Source: Clostridium guangxiense
GTDB lineage: Bacteria; Bacillota; Clostridia; Clostridiales; Clostridiaceae
NCBI RefSeq assembly: GCF_021043395.1
Contig: NZ_JAJNKE010000036.1
Location: 1-45,091 of the forward strand
Length of the DNA stretch: 45,091 bases
Direction: 5' to 3'
The notes beneath the pieces are model-generated. The model was not told where the DNA came from. It did not search any database and was given only the letters and a program-made list of their open reading frames with translations. Position numbers and translations under genes: made by a program. Positions within the stretch are counted from its first letter, which is position 1. Each line of letters begins with the position of its first letter. Positions 36,120 through 44,900 of the stretch are shown piece after piece.

Positions 36120-37733
36120 ATGAAAAGAACTAATAAACGAAAAAGCCTAGTCTTACTTGGAATTATACCTGCTCTACTGTTGGCATGTCCAAAAAACCTT
36201 GTGAAAGCCGCTGACATAGCTAACACACCTTATAATATTAATTTTCAAATTGGAACTAATGCATCTCAAATGCGTTTCAATTGGTTTAGCGTCTATAACA
36301 ATGGATCTAAATTGCAAATTGCAAAAGCAAACGATGTACAAAATGGTCAATTTCCTTCAAATTCTATAATCGCTGGAACAAGTACTCCCGTAACAGCTAC
36401 CGCAAGTGTTGAGGATAAGCCTGGAAACCCAAATCAGCCAGCAGTAGACAGTGTAACTGGTAAAAATGAATATGCCAATAGAGCTACTGCTACTGGTTTA
36501 GCTCCTTCAACAAAATACATTTATCGTGTTGGAGATGGAACAACTTGGAGTGCCAATTACTCTTTCACTACTGGTAATCCAAATAGCGGCTTTAGTTTTG
36601 CAGTTTTTGGAGATCCTCAAATTGGTGCGTTTGACAGCAATAAGCACTCATCACTTCCTCATGCTAGCTTAGCAGATGATAAAACCGGTTGGAGTAATAC
36701 ACTTAAAGAAGTTACTTCAAATCACCCTTCTATTAATTTTCTATTTTCACTTGGTGATCAAGTAAATAATTATGACGATCTCTCAAAACAGCAAGATGAA
36801 TATAAAGCGTTTTTCAATCCTGATTCAACTCAAAACTTTTTTCAGAACTATCCGCTTGTTGCATTTGAAGGCAATCACGATCATCAAATGGGAACTTACT
36901 ACAATTTTCACTATAATCATCCGAATCTTTCCTCATTAGGGCAAACATCAAACAGCAGCGTTGACAATAATGACGGTGATTACTGGTTCACTTATGGCAA
37001 TGTGCTCTTTATGGTACTAAATGCTAATGACGCTCTTGATACAGCAGCTCATGATCAATTTATGCAGCAGGCAATTGCAGCTAACCCTAATGTAAAATGG
37101 AAAGTTGCAGCATGGCATCAATCTGCTTATAGTGAAGCAAATCACTCTGATAGTTCATCTGCTGATGACCCAATTATGACAGTACGTAAGACTTGGCCTA
37201 AACTAATGGACAAATATGGCATTGACATTGTTCTTCAGGGACATGATCATGAATATACTAGAACCTTCCAGATGTATGGTGGCGTTCCTGTTAATACTAC
37301 AAAAACAAATGCTGTAACAAATCCAAAAGGTACAGTATACTTTACTCTTGATTCTGGTAGTGGAAGTAAATACTATGATTTTAAGAGCACATCAGATCAT
37401 ACTTTCAGCAGCGTATTCTGGCAACAATACGTACCTACTTATTCATATGTTACAATGGACGATTCCAAATTTACTATAAATACTGTACGTACTGACACAG
37501 GAGCATCAATTGATAATTACACAATTACTAAAGCCTCTACTTCTTCAGGACAAACAACTACACCTGCAGCAGGAAATACCACTACAAATAGCACTACAAA
37601 TCAAGTACAGAATCCAAAGACTGGTGATAATAGTTCAAGTAATTTTGCTTTGATTTCTTTAGCTGGATTTTCAGGAATTATTGTTCTTGCAGCCATAGGT
37701 ACAATTATTTACAGAAAGAAAAGATTAAATTAA
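36120..37733 (+). CDS. Cell-wall-anchored purple-acid-phosphatase-like metallophosphoesterase
   Basis: 537 residues. A signal peptide (SLVLLGIIPALLLACPKN, cut near VKA-AD) is followed by a fibronectin-like domain (about 35-150) and a calcineurin-type phosphoesterase: FAVFGDPQIGAF, FLFSLGDQVNNY, FEGNHDHQ, AAWHQSAYS and LQGHDHEYTR supply all metal ligands. The C-terminus has a Thr/Asn linker, an NPKTG sorting motif, a hydrophobic segment and RKKRLN, typical of sortase substrates. It acts outside the cell on phosphate esters. Sortase B two genes on is the natural anchoring enzyme. GAGGGGG precedes the ATG. Confidence 0.92.
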   Translation: MKRTNKRKSLVLLGIIPALLLACPKNLVKAADIANTPYNINFQIGTNASQMRFNWFSVYNNGSKLQIAKANDVQNGQFPSNSIIAGTSTPVTATASVEDKPGNPNQPAVDSVTGKNEYANRATATGLAPSTKYIYRVGDGTTWSANYSFTTGNPNSGFSFAVFGDPQIGAFDSNKHSSLPHASLADDKTGWSNTLKEVTSNHPSINFLFSLGDQVNNYDDLSKQQDEYKAFFNPDSTQNFFQNYPLVAFEGNHDHQMGTYYNFHYNHPNLSSLGQTSNSSVDNNDGDYWFTYGNVLFMVLNANDALDTAAHDQFMQQAIAANPNVKWKVAAWHQSAYSEANHSDSSSADDPIMTVRKTWPKLMDKYGIDIVLQGHDHEYTRTFQMYGGVPVNTTKTNAVTNPKGTVYFTLDSGSGSKYYDFKSTSDHTFSSVFWQQYVPTYSYVTMDDSKFTINTVRTDTGASIDNYTITKASTSSGQTTTPAAGNTTTNSTTNQVQNPKTGDNSSSNFALISLAGFSGIIVLAAIGTIIYRKKRLN

Positions 37734-37762
37734 AACTTAACTTCGGTTTATTTATAGACACA

Positions 37763-37814
37763 TAAAACAAGTAGCTTCATGTGCTTTAAAGCATATAAAG
37801 TTATCTTGTTTTTA
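37763..37814 (+). terminator. Hairpin between phosphoesterase and YibE/F genes
   Basis: AAACAAG near 37765 pairs with CTTGTTT near 37805, with a weaker inner pairing and TTTTTA after it. It could reduce read-through into the next two genes. Confidence 0.55.
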
Positions 37815-37861
37815 CTTTATAAAACATGGCCTTATAAAAAATAAATTTGTAGGAGTATTTT

Positions 37862-39037
37862 ATGGATAAAAATAAAATAAACAGTATAATTAGAACAATA
37901 GTTTTGCTATTTGCACTGTTCGTATACGTTATATGTGCCTATGCTTTTAGCAAGCATAACTCTTATTATAACATGTATGGTCTAGGAAACGGTGATCACA
38001 TTTCCTATGAGAAAGCACGTGTTATATCTGTTGATGCACAAAATATTGAGCCTGATAAGCATTATAAGAATCTACTATTAGGTTCGCAGCAGATTACCAT
38101 TTGTATATTAACTGGCGAATACAAAGGCAAGGAAATGAAAATTGCAAATGGACTGAACTATGATACAAATTATCTACTTAAACCTGGGAACAACATCATC
38201 GTGTCAATAAATACTGCAGGAAATTCCAAAAACAAGACCGTCAATATTTTTCTATATGGTCCCTACCGTGAAGTCTGGCTTTACGTTCTTGTTGGTCTAT
38301 TTGTTATAGCGTTATGTTTAATTGGCGGACGACATGGTTTTAAGTCGGTTATTGGTATAGTTTTTACAATTACAAGTGTTATCTTTATTTTTATTCCACT
38401 AATATATAATGGTTTTTCTCCAGTGACAGCATCTTTGCTTATGGCGATATTTACCGCATGTGTTACGCTTTTGCTAACAGCTGGATGGGAAGTAAAGACC
38501 CTTTCAGCTATTCTCGGAACTGTACTAGGGGTTGTATTTTCTGCACTTATTCTACTTATTTTTCAACGTTTAACCTCACTGTCTGGTTACAATATGCCTG
38601 AATATGACTCACTTATGGCTCTCTCTAGTCATACTGGTTTACGTGTTGATGAGCTCCTGTTTTCTGCTATTATTATTTCATCACTAGGTGCTGTAATGGA
38701 CATTGCAATTTCTATTGCATCATCCGTACAGGAAATCTATATGGTCAACCACAAGTTCAATTCAAAGCTGCTTTTCAAATCTGGAATTAATGTTGGACGC
38801 GATATGATGGGAACAATGGCAAATACTCTTATTCTTGCATTTACAGGTACTTCACTCAATATGCTTATTCTTATTTACGCTTATAATATGAACTATTACC
38901 AAATTTTTAATTCAAACACTATTGCTATTGAGATTGTACAGGCTATTTCAGGAAGTTTTGCTGTAATTTTTACAGTGCCACTTGTGTCCTTCATTTCGGC
39001 AAATTTTTTACCCTTATTTTACAAGGATAAGCTATAA
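37862..39037 (+). CDS. YibE/F family membrane protein
   Basis: 391 residues. One N-terminal TM, an extracellular beta-rich domain (about 30-130, with GDHISYEKARVISVDAQNIE), then seven or so TM segments with the YibE/F core: GGRHGFKSVIGIVFTITSVI, ATLLLTAGW-like segments and SSLGAVMDIAISIASSVQEI. The family function is unknown. TAGGAG precedes the ATG and the sortase gene starts 15 bp after its stop, so the two are coupled. Confidence 0.88.
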   Translation: MDKNKINSIIRTIVLLFALFVYVICAYAFSKHNSYYNMYGLGNGDHISYEKARVISVDAQNIEPDKHYKNLLLGSQQITICILTGEYKGKEMKIANGLNYDTNYLLKPGNNIIVSINTAGNSKNKTVNIFLYGPYREVWLYVLVGLFVIALCLIGGRHGFKSVIGIVFTITSVIFIFIPLIYNGFSPVTASLLMAIFTACVTLLLTAGWEVKTLSAILGTVLGVVFSALILLIFQRLTSLSGYNMPEYDSLMALSSHTGLRVDELLFSAIIISSLGAVMDIAISIASSVQEIYMVNHKFNSKLLFKSGINVGRDMMGTMANTLILAFTGTSLNMLILIYAYNMNYYQIFNSNTIAIEIVQAISGSFAVIFTVPLVSFISANFLPLFYKDKL

Positions 39038-39052
39038 AGGAATGGTTTTATT

Positions 39053-39925
39053 ATGTTTAAGAAGTTATGGAACTTTATAATTACAAAATCAAGTAAACTT
39101 AATAATAAAGTTATCTACATTAGCATTGCAGCCTCAATGCTTTTTGTTATTTCGATCATTGGTATTTCAGTACATTATATTAGCAAATTGCATAATATGA
39201 ATTTAAATAAAAAGCTTGTGCAAAAATATAAGCACCATTCTTCCTCTAATAAAACAAACCACTATCCTTTGGGAATGTTACCTGAATTTTATAAATTATA
39301 TGATACTAATTCTGATATTAAAGGCTGGATTTCAATTCCTCAAACAGTGATCAACTATCCTGTTGTACAATCCACGAATAATGACTATTATCTTCACAAT
39401 AATTTCAATAAGGCTGACGATTACTATGGCTGTATTTTTCTTGATTATAGAGATAATGTTAATGCACAATCTCAAAATCTAATAATATATGGGCACAATA
39501 TGAAGGACGGCCAGATGCTTACTTCTATAGTCAACTATCAGCAAACTGATTTCTATAAAGCCTCATCCCTTATAACCTTCAACACAATATATGGTCATTA
39601 TTCATGGAAAGTATTTGCTGCATTTGTTGCTAATGCAGATCCAAAAAATGGTTATATCTTCAATTATCTTGTTACAAATTTTCCTTCTAATAGGGCTTTT
39701 AACAATTTTATTAAAGAAGTAAGAGCACGTTCTTTAATCAATGTTCCATCAGTGGATGTTGTACCGGGCGATACTCTTTTGACACTCTCAACCTGTTATT
39801 ACAGTTTCAATGATGCGCGTTTCGTTGTTATGGCTCGCCGAGTTCGCCCTAATGAAAGTACAAATGTAGAACCAGCCACAAGAAATAAAAATGCCCTTTC
39901 TTCCACAGAATCCATGCATGATTAA
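39053..39925 (+). CDS. srtB: Class B sortase
   Basis: 290 residues with an N-terminal signal anchor (VIYISIAASMLFVISIIGIS). The catalytic triad is His148 (LIIYGHNMKDG), Cys248 (TLSTCYYSF) and Arg256 (NDARFVVMARR), as in class B enzymes. The extra helix WKVFAAFVANADPKNGYIF is also class B. It would anchor proteins with an NPKTG-type signal; the phosphoesterase two genes upstream has one. The C-terminal 30 residues are polar and not conserved. Confidence 0.93.
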   Translation: MFKKLWNFIITKSSKLNNKVIYISIAASMLFVISIIGISVHYISKLHNMNLNKKLVQKYKHHSSSNKTNHYPLGMLPEFYKLYDTNSDIKGWISIPQTVINYPVVQSTNNDYYLHNNFNKADDYYGCIFLDYRDNVNAQSQNLIIYGHNMKDGQMLTSIVNYQQTDFYKASSLITFNTIYGHYSWKVFAAFVANADPKNGYIFNYLVTNFPSNRAFNNFIKEVRARSLINVPSVDVVPGDTLLTLSTCYYSFNDARFVVMARRVRPNESTNVEPATRNKNALSSTESMHD

Positions 39926-39942
39926 TATGTAAAGTAATTTTC

Positions 39943-39972
39943 CCTCCATTTCACTATATAGTGAAATGGAGG
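39943..39972. repeat. Perfect 30-bp palindrome between convergent genes
   Basis: CCTCCATTTCACTAT (39943-39957) is followed directly by its exact complement (39958-39972). TTTT and AAAA flank it and extend the stem. There is no T tract after the hairpin in either direction, so it is not a standard terminator. Confidence 0.7.
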
Positions 39973-40004
39973 AAAATGAACATTAGCCTCATCCGTTCTT
40001 ATAT

Positions 40005-41483
40005 TTACAATTTTATCGTTTTTGTCGCCACTTTCTCACAAAATGTACGATCATGCTCAACAAACAAAATTGTTGGTTTGTACTCAATTAATAATTTCTC
40101 AATCTGCATACGAGAAATGACATCAATAAAATTCAATGGTTCATCCCAAATATACAAATGTGCCTGCTCACACAAACTTTTTGCAATCAATACTTTTTTC
40201 TTCTGTCCTCCGCTAAAATCCTTCATATTCTTTTCAAACTGCTCTCTTGAAAAATCAAGCTTTCTAAGAATCGATTTAAATAAACTTTCATCTATACGTT
40301 GTTTATATGCATACTCAGATAAACTGCCATATAAATCTGATGTATCCTGCGAAACATACGAAATGCTTAACTGATTATTTTTCTTCACAATTCCACTATG
40401 GGGAATATCTTCTCCGCAAATCAATTTTAATATACTTGATTTTCCAGTACCATTCTTTCCCTGAATAGCAATTCTTTCACCTTGCTCTATGGTAAAATTT
40501 AATCCTTCACAAACAATTTTATCATCATAATAAATTGAAACATCTGTAAGTTCCACAAGTTTATTATCATAAAAAGTAAGTGGTGTTATTTTTAATCTTT
40601 CATTAGATTCAATATTTTTAAGAAGCTTTGATTTTTCTTCAATCATGTTTTGTTGTCTAGCTTCTATGTTTTTAGCACGCTTCATCATTTTAGCCGCTTT
40701 GTGTCCAACATACCCTTTATCTAATTTACTTCCAGAACTAGTAGTTCCATGTTTGCTGCTTTCCACACTATCTGACCATGCAGATGTGCGTTTTGACGAA
40801 CTGGAAAGCCTTACAATATCCTTTTTCAATTTTTCATTTTCTGCCAATTCAAAACCATCCTGTAATTCCTTGTTACTCCACCAGGAAGAAAAGTTTCCTT
40901 TCTGTATTTCAATATTAGTTTTATTAATGGCCAAAATATGATCAACACAATTGTCTAAAAAAAATCTATCATGTGAAATCAGAATAAATCCTTTCTTTTT
41001 TTTCAAGTAATTGCTTAGTTTTTTTCTAGCTTCAGCATCCAAATGATTTGTAGGCTCATCAATAAGTAAGAAGGAGTTCTCTTTCAAAAACATAGCAGCC
41101 AGCAGTGCTTTAGTCTGTTCTCCTTTAGATAGTGTATAAAACTCTCTATATAAAGCATCATAGTCCATATCTAGCAGCGATAATTCTTTCATTATCTCCC
41201 AATCCATTGAATTTGGGCTAATTTCTCTTATGACATCTATGGTGAAATTGCCTTGTTCCTGCACCTCATAAGGAAAATATTCAAAAGTTACATCAGCCGA
41301 AATATTTCCATTATATTTGTATTTTCCAAGTAAAAGATTTAGAAAAGTAGTTTTTCCTCTTCCATTTCTTCCGGTAAAACCTAATTTCCAATCGGTATCA
41401 ATTTGAAAACTTATATTTTCAAAGATATTATCATAACTACCTTCATAAGCAAAGGTTAAATTTACAACATTTATTAAAGACAT
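40005..41483 (-). CDS. ABC-F ribosome protection protein, Lsa/Vga-like
   Basis: 492 residues with two ABC domains and no membrane part. First: GRNGRGKTTFL, LSKGEQTKALLA, LLIDEPTNHLD. A charged linker with SSSKRTSAWSDSVESSKHGT follows, then GKNGTGKSSIL, FSGGQKKKVLIAKSL and LYIWDEPLNFIDV. The WDEPLNFID box is a hallmark of the antibiotic-resistance ABC-F group. These proteins displace lincosamides, streptogramins or pleuromutilins from the ribosome. AGAGGAGG precedes ATG 41483. The leader upstream suggests drug-induced attenuation. Confidence 0.92.
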   Translation of the reverse strand: MSLINVVNLTFAYEGSYDNIFENISFQIDTDWKLGFTGRNGRGKTTFLNLLLGKYKYNGNISADVTFEYFPYEVQEQGNFTIDVIREISPNSMDWEIMKELSLLDMDYDALYREFYTLSKGEQTKALLAAMFLKENSFLLIDEPTNHLDAEARKKLSNYLKKKKGFILISHDRFFLDNCVDHILAINKTNIEIQKGNFSSWWSNKELQDGFELAENEKLKKDIVRLSSSSKRTSAWSDSVESSKHGTTSSGSKLDKGYVGHKAAKMMKRAKNIEARQQNMIEEKSKLLKNIESNERLKITPLTFYDNKLVELTDVSIYYDDKIVCEGLNFTIEQGERIAIQGKNGTGKSSILKLICGEDIPHSGIVKKNNQLSISYVSQDTSDLYGSLSEYAYKQRIDESLFKSILRKLDFSREQFEKNMKDFSGGQKKKVLIAKSLCEQAHLYIWDEPLNFIDVISRMQIEKLLIEYKPTILFVEHDRTFCEKVATKTIKL

Positions 41484-41516
41484 ATTTTTGTCCTCCTCTG
41501 TAATTAATAGTTCAAT

Positions 41517-41546
41517 AACAAAGTCGGAACAATAGGCGACTTTGTT
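41517..41546 (-). promoter_or_regulatory. Hairpin before ABC-F gene
   Basis: AACAAAGTCG (41517-41526) and CGACTTTGTT (41537-41546) pair perfectly; three more pairs extend the stem to 13. It covers the stop codon of the upstream small ORF and lies about 30 nt before the ABC-F ribosome site. No T tract follows on the minus strand, so translational control is more likely than termination. Confidence 0.65.
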
Positions 41547-41547
41547 A

Positions 41548-41640
41548 TTACTCCATATGAATGTCACCTGCAGTATCCGGCTCTATATGGAGATTATCAT
41601 GTGTTAGCATAGTATCTTTATTATTCATAATATTATTCAT
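41548..41640 (-). CDS. Leader peptide uORF2 (30 aa)
   Basis: A small ORF begins at 41640 with AGGAGG directly upstream; a second ATG at 41628 has better spacing. It encodes 30 residues with four Met, four Asp and three His, and stops inside the 13-bp hairpin. CTCCATAT and ATATGGAG near its 3' half can form another stem. It resembles leader peptides that sense stalled ribosomes. Confidence 0.55.
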   Translation of the reverse strand: MNNIMNNKDTMLTHDNLHIEPDTAGDIHME

Positions 41641-41654
41641 CCTCCTAATTCTCA

Positions 41655-41705
41655 TTATTTATAAAAAAATAAGAGCCGAAAGAATTTATTATTCTTACAG
41701 CTCAT
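41655..41705 (-). CDS. Leader peptide uORF1 (16 aa) overlapping the terminator
   Basis: ATG at 41705 opens a 16-codon frame, MSCKNNKFFRLLFFYK, that covers the terminator hairpin completely. There is no clear ribosome site, so translation is uncertain, but the arrangement matches ribosome-mediated attenuators of ABC-F genes. Confidence 0.4.
   Translation of the reverse strand: MSCKNNKFFRLLFFYK
41660..41703 (-). terminator. Intrinsic terminator in the ABC-F leader (attenuator)
   Basis: On the minus strand GAGC-t-G-t-AAGAAT and ATTCTT-t-C-g-GCTC form a stem around AATAA, followed by TTATTTTTTT. It lies about 20 nt after the predicted transcription start and 180 nt before the ABC-F gene, so it would block expression unless the hairpin is opened. 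Confidence 0.75.
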
Positions 41706-41728
41706 AGATATACGTAGTTAAGCTAATC

Positions 41729-41757
41729 ATTATAGCATAACATAAAAGTATATATTA
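41729..41757 (-). promoter_or_regulatory. ABC-F promoter with extended -10
   Basis: TGCTATAAT (41729-41737) is a perfect extended -10 box; the -35 position (41752-41757, TAATAT) is weak. The 41760-41986 stretch upstream is AT-rich with nothing else I can support. Confidence 0.6.
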
Positions 41758-41986
41758 AGAGAAAAAAAGAATAACTTTCTTGCATAAGCACAATAAAACA
41801 AACAGAACAAATCCGTTTATTTACCTATAAAATGTACTTTAAAAATTAGCAAGAAAATTTAATCATTTTTTCACCTCAAATTTCATTTTTTTACATTGTA
41901 CCACTATACGCTTAAAAAATCAATGACTAATAGTACTCTTTCATTTTTTACGAAACAACAGATTTGTTTCTCCATCCACCTTTTTT

Positions 41987-42703
41987 TCATCTAATTAATA
42001 CTATTATTCCTCCAACTATTTCACCTAGTGACATATCTATCCATATGTCAACTAGTCCTAAATGAAAATTTATTTTTAATATGTATCCTACACTTACTGA
42101 AAATCCACTAATTAAATAATTGAAAGTTGCAATTGCAACTGATACTGAATACATATAGGCAAAATTACTTAATAAAGTACTATACATTTTTGTGGTAATT
42201 GCTACAGCGCCTAACATATTTACAAACATAGTTACTACAACTTGAGAAATATTATAAGATATGTTTTGACCGGCAGTAGGTACTCCTAATTTTAAATATT
42301 TTAATTGTCCATATAACACCAAAAAATCATCTAATATATTCATACCCAAGGAAATAACCATGCCAATAATAGTTTTACCATTGCTTCTGAAAATTTGTGT
42401 AAAAGTATTAAAAATGGCATCCATAAATATAAAGCCGCCTACTATTTTCATAAATCTATTTGCATCAGCAAACATTATATTAGGTATCTTCATAAAATGT
42501 AATAATGCTTCACTTCCAAAGAATATTATAAGGCTAATAATTGCGCTTAAAACTAAGTTAAATGCTACAGAGACTGTATAAATTACATTTATTTTTTCTT
42601 TTAATTTAGCTCCTAAATATTGTGATGTAATAACTCCTGTTGCACTAGAAATTATTGAAAAAGGTGATATCCTTGTTATAACACCTTCTATATTACATTC
42701 CTT
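41987..42703 (-). pseudogene. Decayed MATE-family efflux gene
   Basis: The frame from 42703 to 41987 reads as MATE transporter sequence, including ISPFSIISSATGVITSQYLG and YTVSVAFNLVLSAIISLIIF, then MKIPNIMFADANRFMKIVGG and GVPTAGQNISYNISQVVVTM. About 240 residues remain of roughly 450. A stop lies at 42704-42706 and the first helices are lost. Around VAIATFNYLISGF it jumps straight to the last helices, so about 150 central residues are deleted too. ATG at 42493 could give a 168-aa product but not a functional transporter. Confidence 0.82.
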
Positions 42704-42808
42704 TTATCAAAATGAAAATAATTTATTCTTAGGGGATACCTATGTATTTACTTTAAATATGATTAATAACAACATTGATATATGTAATAGTAAATATTTT
42801 AAACTTTT

Positions 42809-43381
42809 TTATAAGCTGTCAGACTTCAATAAAGAATATTCTATCAAATCAATAACGCCTTGTCCCTTCCAAACATACCCCTGACGGATTATCCCCTCTT
42901 TTTTGAAACCATTCTTTTCTAATACCCTTTGTGATTTAATATTTTCTGGCATAACAAAGGCTTGTATACGGTTAATACCAATATTATTAAAGAGATAATC
43001 TGTCATTGCCTTAACAGTTTTTACAGCAATTCCTTTGCCCCAAAAGCTATCATTAAGTCTATAACCTATAGTTATCATGTTTACATTTCTATCGTAATCA
43101 AACATTTCTGCTATACCAATAATATTGTTAGGATCACTATTTAAGCATATTCCAAGAAATATACATTTTCTTTTACCAAAATCTCTTTGAAAATGTCCTA
43201 TCATATTGGCAACAGTACTTTTATTCTTTTTAAGCGCTATAGGGGTATACTTAAAAAGTTTTTCATTGCTATATATTTCAAAAAGGCTGTCAAGGTCAGA
43301 ATCTACAATTTTTCTCAAGGTTATTTCCTCAGCTGCAATATGCGGAAATTGTTCATATAGATTTTTGATCAAAATTATCAT
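42809..43381 (-). CDS. GNAT family N-acetyltransferase (RimJ/RimL-like)
   Basis: 190 residues. The GNAT core shows as ITIGYRLNDSFWGKGIAVKT (acetyl-CoA loop GKGIA) and MPENIKSQRVLEKNGFKKEG (motif B). The N-terminal part with EEITLRKIVDSDLDSLFEIY is typical of the RimJ/RimL type, which acetylates protein N-termini or small amines. The ribosome site AAAGCGAG is weak. It stands alone. Confidence 0.9.
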   Translation of the reverse strand: MIILIKNLYEQFPHIAAEEITLRKIVDSDLDSLFEIYSNEKLFKYTPIALKKNKSTVANMIGHFQRDFGKRKCIFLGICLNSDPNNIIGIAEMFDYDRNVNMITIGYRLNDSFWGKGIAVKTVKAMTDYLFNNIGINRIQAFVMPENIKSQRVLEKNGFKKEGIIRQGYVWKGQGVIDLIEYSLLKSDSL

Positions 43382-43463
43382 CTCGCTTTCATACTATAAA
43401 ATATGCAGTCTAAATGGGTGAAGTGGCCAATATTAACTTTATCCTTATAAATTAGAATTTAGC

Positions 43464-43645
43464 GAGGTGATATTGATTTGGGATATTAAATAAAGCTAAT
43501 AAATCTAAGACGATAAATCCTAAAAATCTAAGAGAATTTAATAACTCGCATACGCTCAAACAGATTAAATTCTCTAAGACTTTTACGATTTATCATCTAA
43601 GATTTATAAAGCTTTATTTAAACCATCCCAAGTCAACATCACTTC
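43464..43645. repeat. Long hairpin element, copy A
   Basis: Nearly the whole 182 bp folds on itself. Outer arms GAGGTGATATTGATTTGGGA and its complement at 43626-43645 carry three changes. The inner arms (about 43487-43541 and 43564-43618) carry TCTAAG four times, leaving symmetric A-A mismatches. The loop reads AACTCGC-atac-GCTCAAACAG. The region 43382-43766 holds no gene. AGCATTGTTACTTC follows at 43679-43692. Confidence 0.7.
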
Positions 43646-43766
43646 ACTTAGATTTATAGGATCTTTTTAACGCGACGAAGCATTGTTACTTCACAAATTC
43701 AAATTTACCAGTATAAGTTTGGCATTTGCAATTTTTATCTTCCAACCGTTTCCTCTATAATCTTAT

Positions 43767-44345
43767 CTAAAATCCCATATCTCTTTTAACAATTTCCATT
43801 TTCTCAGTAGAAGTCAATTTTTCTAAAAGCTTAAATGCCACTCCCGGTGCAGTCTCTGGGCAGTAAGAGGTAATAATATTTTCGTCTACAACAATAGGTT
43901 CATTTACTACATTCACACCAAATTCTTTAAGTTGTTTTTGACGATACGCATCTTTTAAATGATATGTTGTAGCTTTCCTTCCATTTAATACTCCACTCTT
44001 TCCAACAGGAAGTGCAGCTACACATATGGTTGCAATTATTTTTCCCTGTTTATCAAATTCTCGAATAAGCTTTAGGAATTTTTCATCATAGGCTTCTTCA
44101 TAAAAACCATATTCTTCAAATCCACCTGGAATTGCTAATGCGTCATAATCATTTACATCAATTTCATCAATTGTTTTTTCAACTAACACAGGAATATTGA
44201 AGGTACTCATAACTTCCTTTTGAAAACCGCAAGTAATAACGTCAACATCGTATCCATAATCATTTCTCGCCCAACCCATAACATCCACAAAAACGCTAAA
44301 TTCCATTGTTTCAAAGCCTTTTGCTAAAAAAAGTAATGTTTTCAT
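43767..44345 (-). CDS. DJ-1/PfpI family protein
   Basis: 192 residues. The active-site Cys108 lies in the nucleophile elbow ATICVAALPVG and the supporting Glu15 in KGFETMEF. GGFEEYGFYEEAYDEKFLKL and TTYHLKDAYRQKQLKEFGVN are usual for the DJ-1 group. Members act as deglycases, chaperones or peptidase relatives; which applies here cannot be read from sequence. AAGGAGAG precedes the ATG. Single gene. Confidence 0.92.
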   Translation of the reverse strand: MKTLLFLAKGFETMEFSVFVDVMGWARNDYGYDVDVITCGFQKEVMSTFNIPVLVEKTIDEIDVNDYDALAIPGGFEEYGFYEEAYDEKFLKLIREFDKQGKIIATICVAALPVGKSGVLNGRKATTYHLKDAYRQKQLKEFGVNVVNEPIVVDENIITSYCPETAPGVAFKLLEKLTSTEKMEIVKRDMGF

Positions 44346-44548
44346 AGAAACTCTCCTTGCATAATTTATTTTTATCTTACAAAAGTTTACTGTTAATTAT
44401 TAATTGAAGAATATAATAATTATATAATATTTCATCTGCTAAATCACACTATTTTCTGCAATCCATAATGTCTAAAGTATTGATTTAATCTGAACTTCAT
44501 ATATAATAAATTAGTGTACAATGAACCTTAGAGAGGATGAATAATATT

Positions 44549-44764
44549 ATGGAGAAAAGCAAACTTGAACGTATCAACGAATTAGCAAAAAAAGCTAAAG
44601 AAGGTCCCCTTACAGAGGAGGAATTAGCAGAAAGAGATAAATTAAGGAAAGAATATATTGCAAGCTTTAGAGCAAATCTTAAAGCTACATTAGATAATAC
44701 AGTAGTTGTTGAACCAGACGGAACTAGAAGAAAATTACGAAGTAACAATGCTTCATTGCATTAA
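44549..44764 (+). CDS. DUF896 (YnzC-like) small protein
   Basis: 71 residues: KLERINELAKKAKEGPLTEE, ELAERDKLRKEYIASFRANL, then VVVEPDGTRRKLRSNN. This is the DUF896 pattern of B. subtilis YnzC, a small helical protein linked to the SOS region in Bacillus but of unknown role. I start at 44549, where the family begins; an ATG at 44537 directly abuts GAGAGG. Hairpin copy B begins right at the stop. Confidence 0.85.
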   Translation: MEKSKLERINELAKKAKEGPLTEEELAERDKLRKEYIASFRANLKATLDNTVVVEPDGTRRKLRSNNASLH

Positions 44765-44900
44765 AAAAATCCTATAAATCTAAGGTAAAAAAATCGTAAA
44801 ATCCTAAGATATTTCAATAACTCGCTAAAAAAATGCTCAAACAGATTGAAATATCTAAGTATTTTATAATTTTTTCACCAAGATTTATTAGGATTTTTTT
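44764..44900 (+). repeat. Long hairpin element, copy B, also a likely terminator
   Basis: Arms of about 56 bases (AAAAAAATCCTATAAATCTA on, and its complement ending near 44900) enclose AACTCGC-taaaaaaat-GCTCAAACAG. The stem bases differ from copy A yet remain paired. The run of T after it makes it a terminator for the DUF896 gene. AGCATTGTTACTTC follows at 44914-44927, as in copy A. The remaining 44928-45091 shows a short hairpin CCGTA-CCTA-CGG and nothing else I can support. Confidence 0.7.

Noticed and set aside
39943-39972. Intrinsic terminator for the sortase or ABC-F gene
   Set aside because: No run of T follows the stem on either strand.
39961-40374. Plus-strand frame over the end of the ABC-F gene
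   Set aside because: It is antisense to the conserved second ABC domain and lacks its own family signals.
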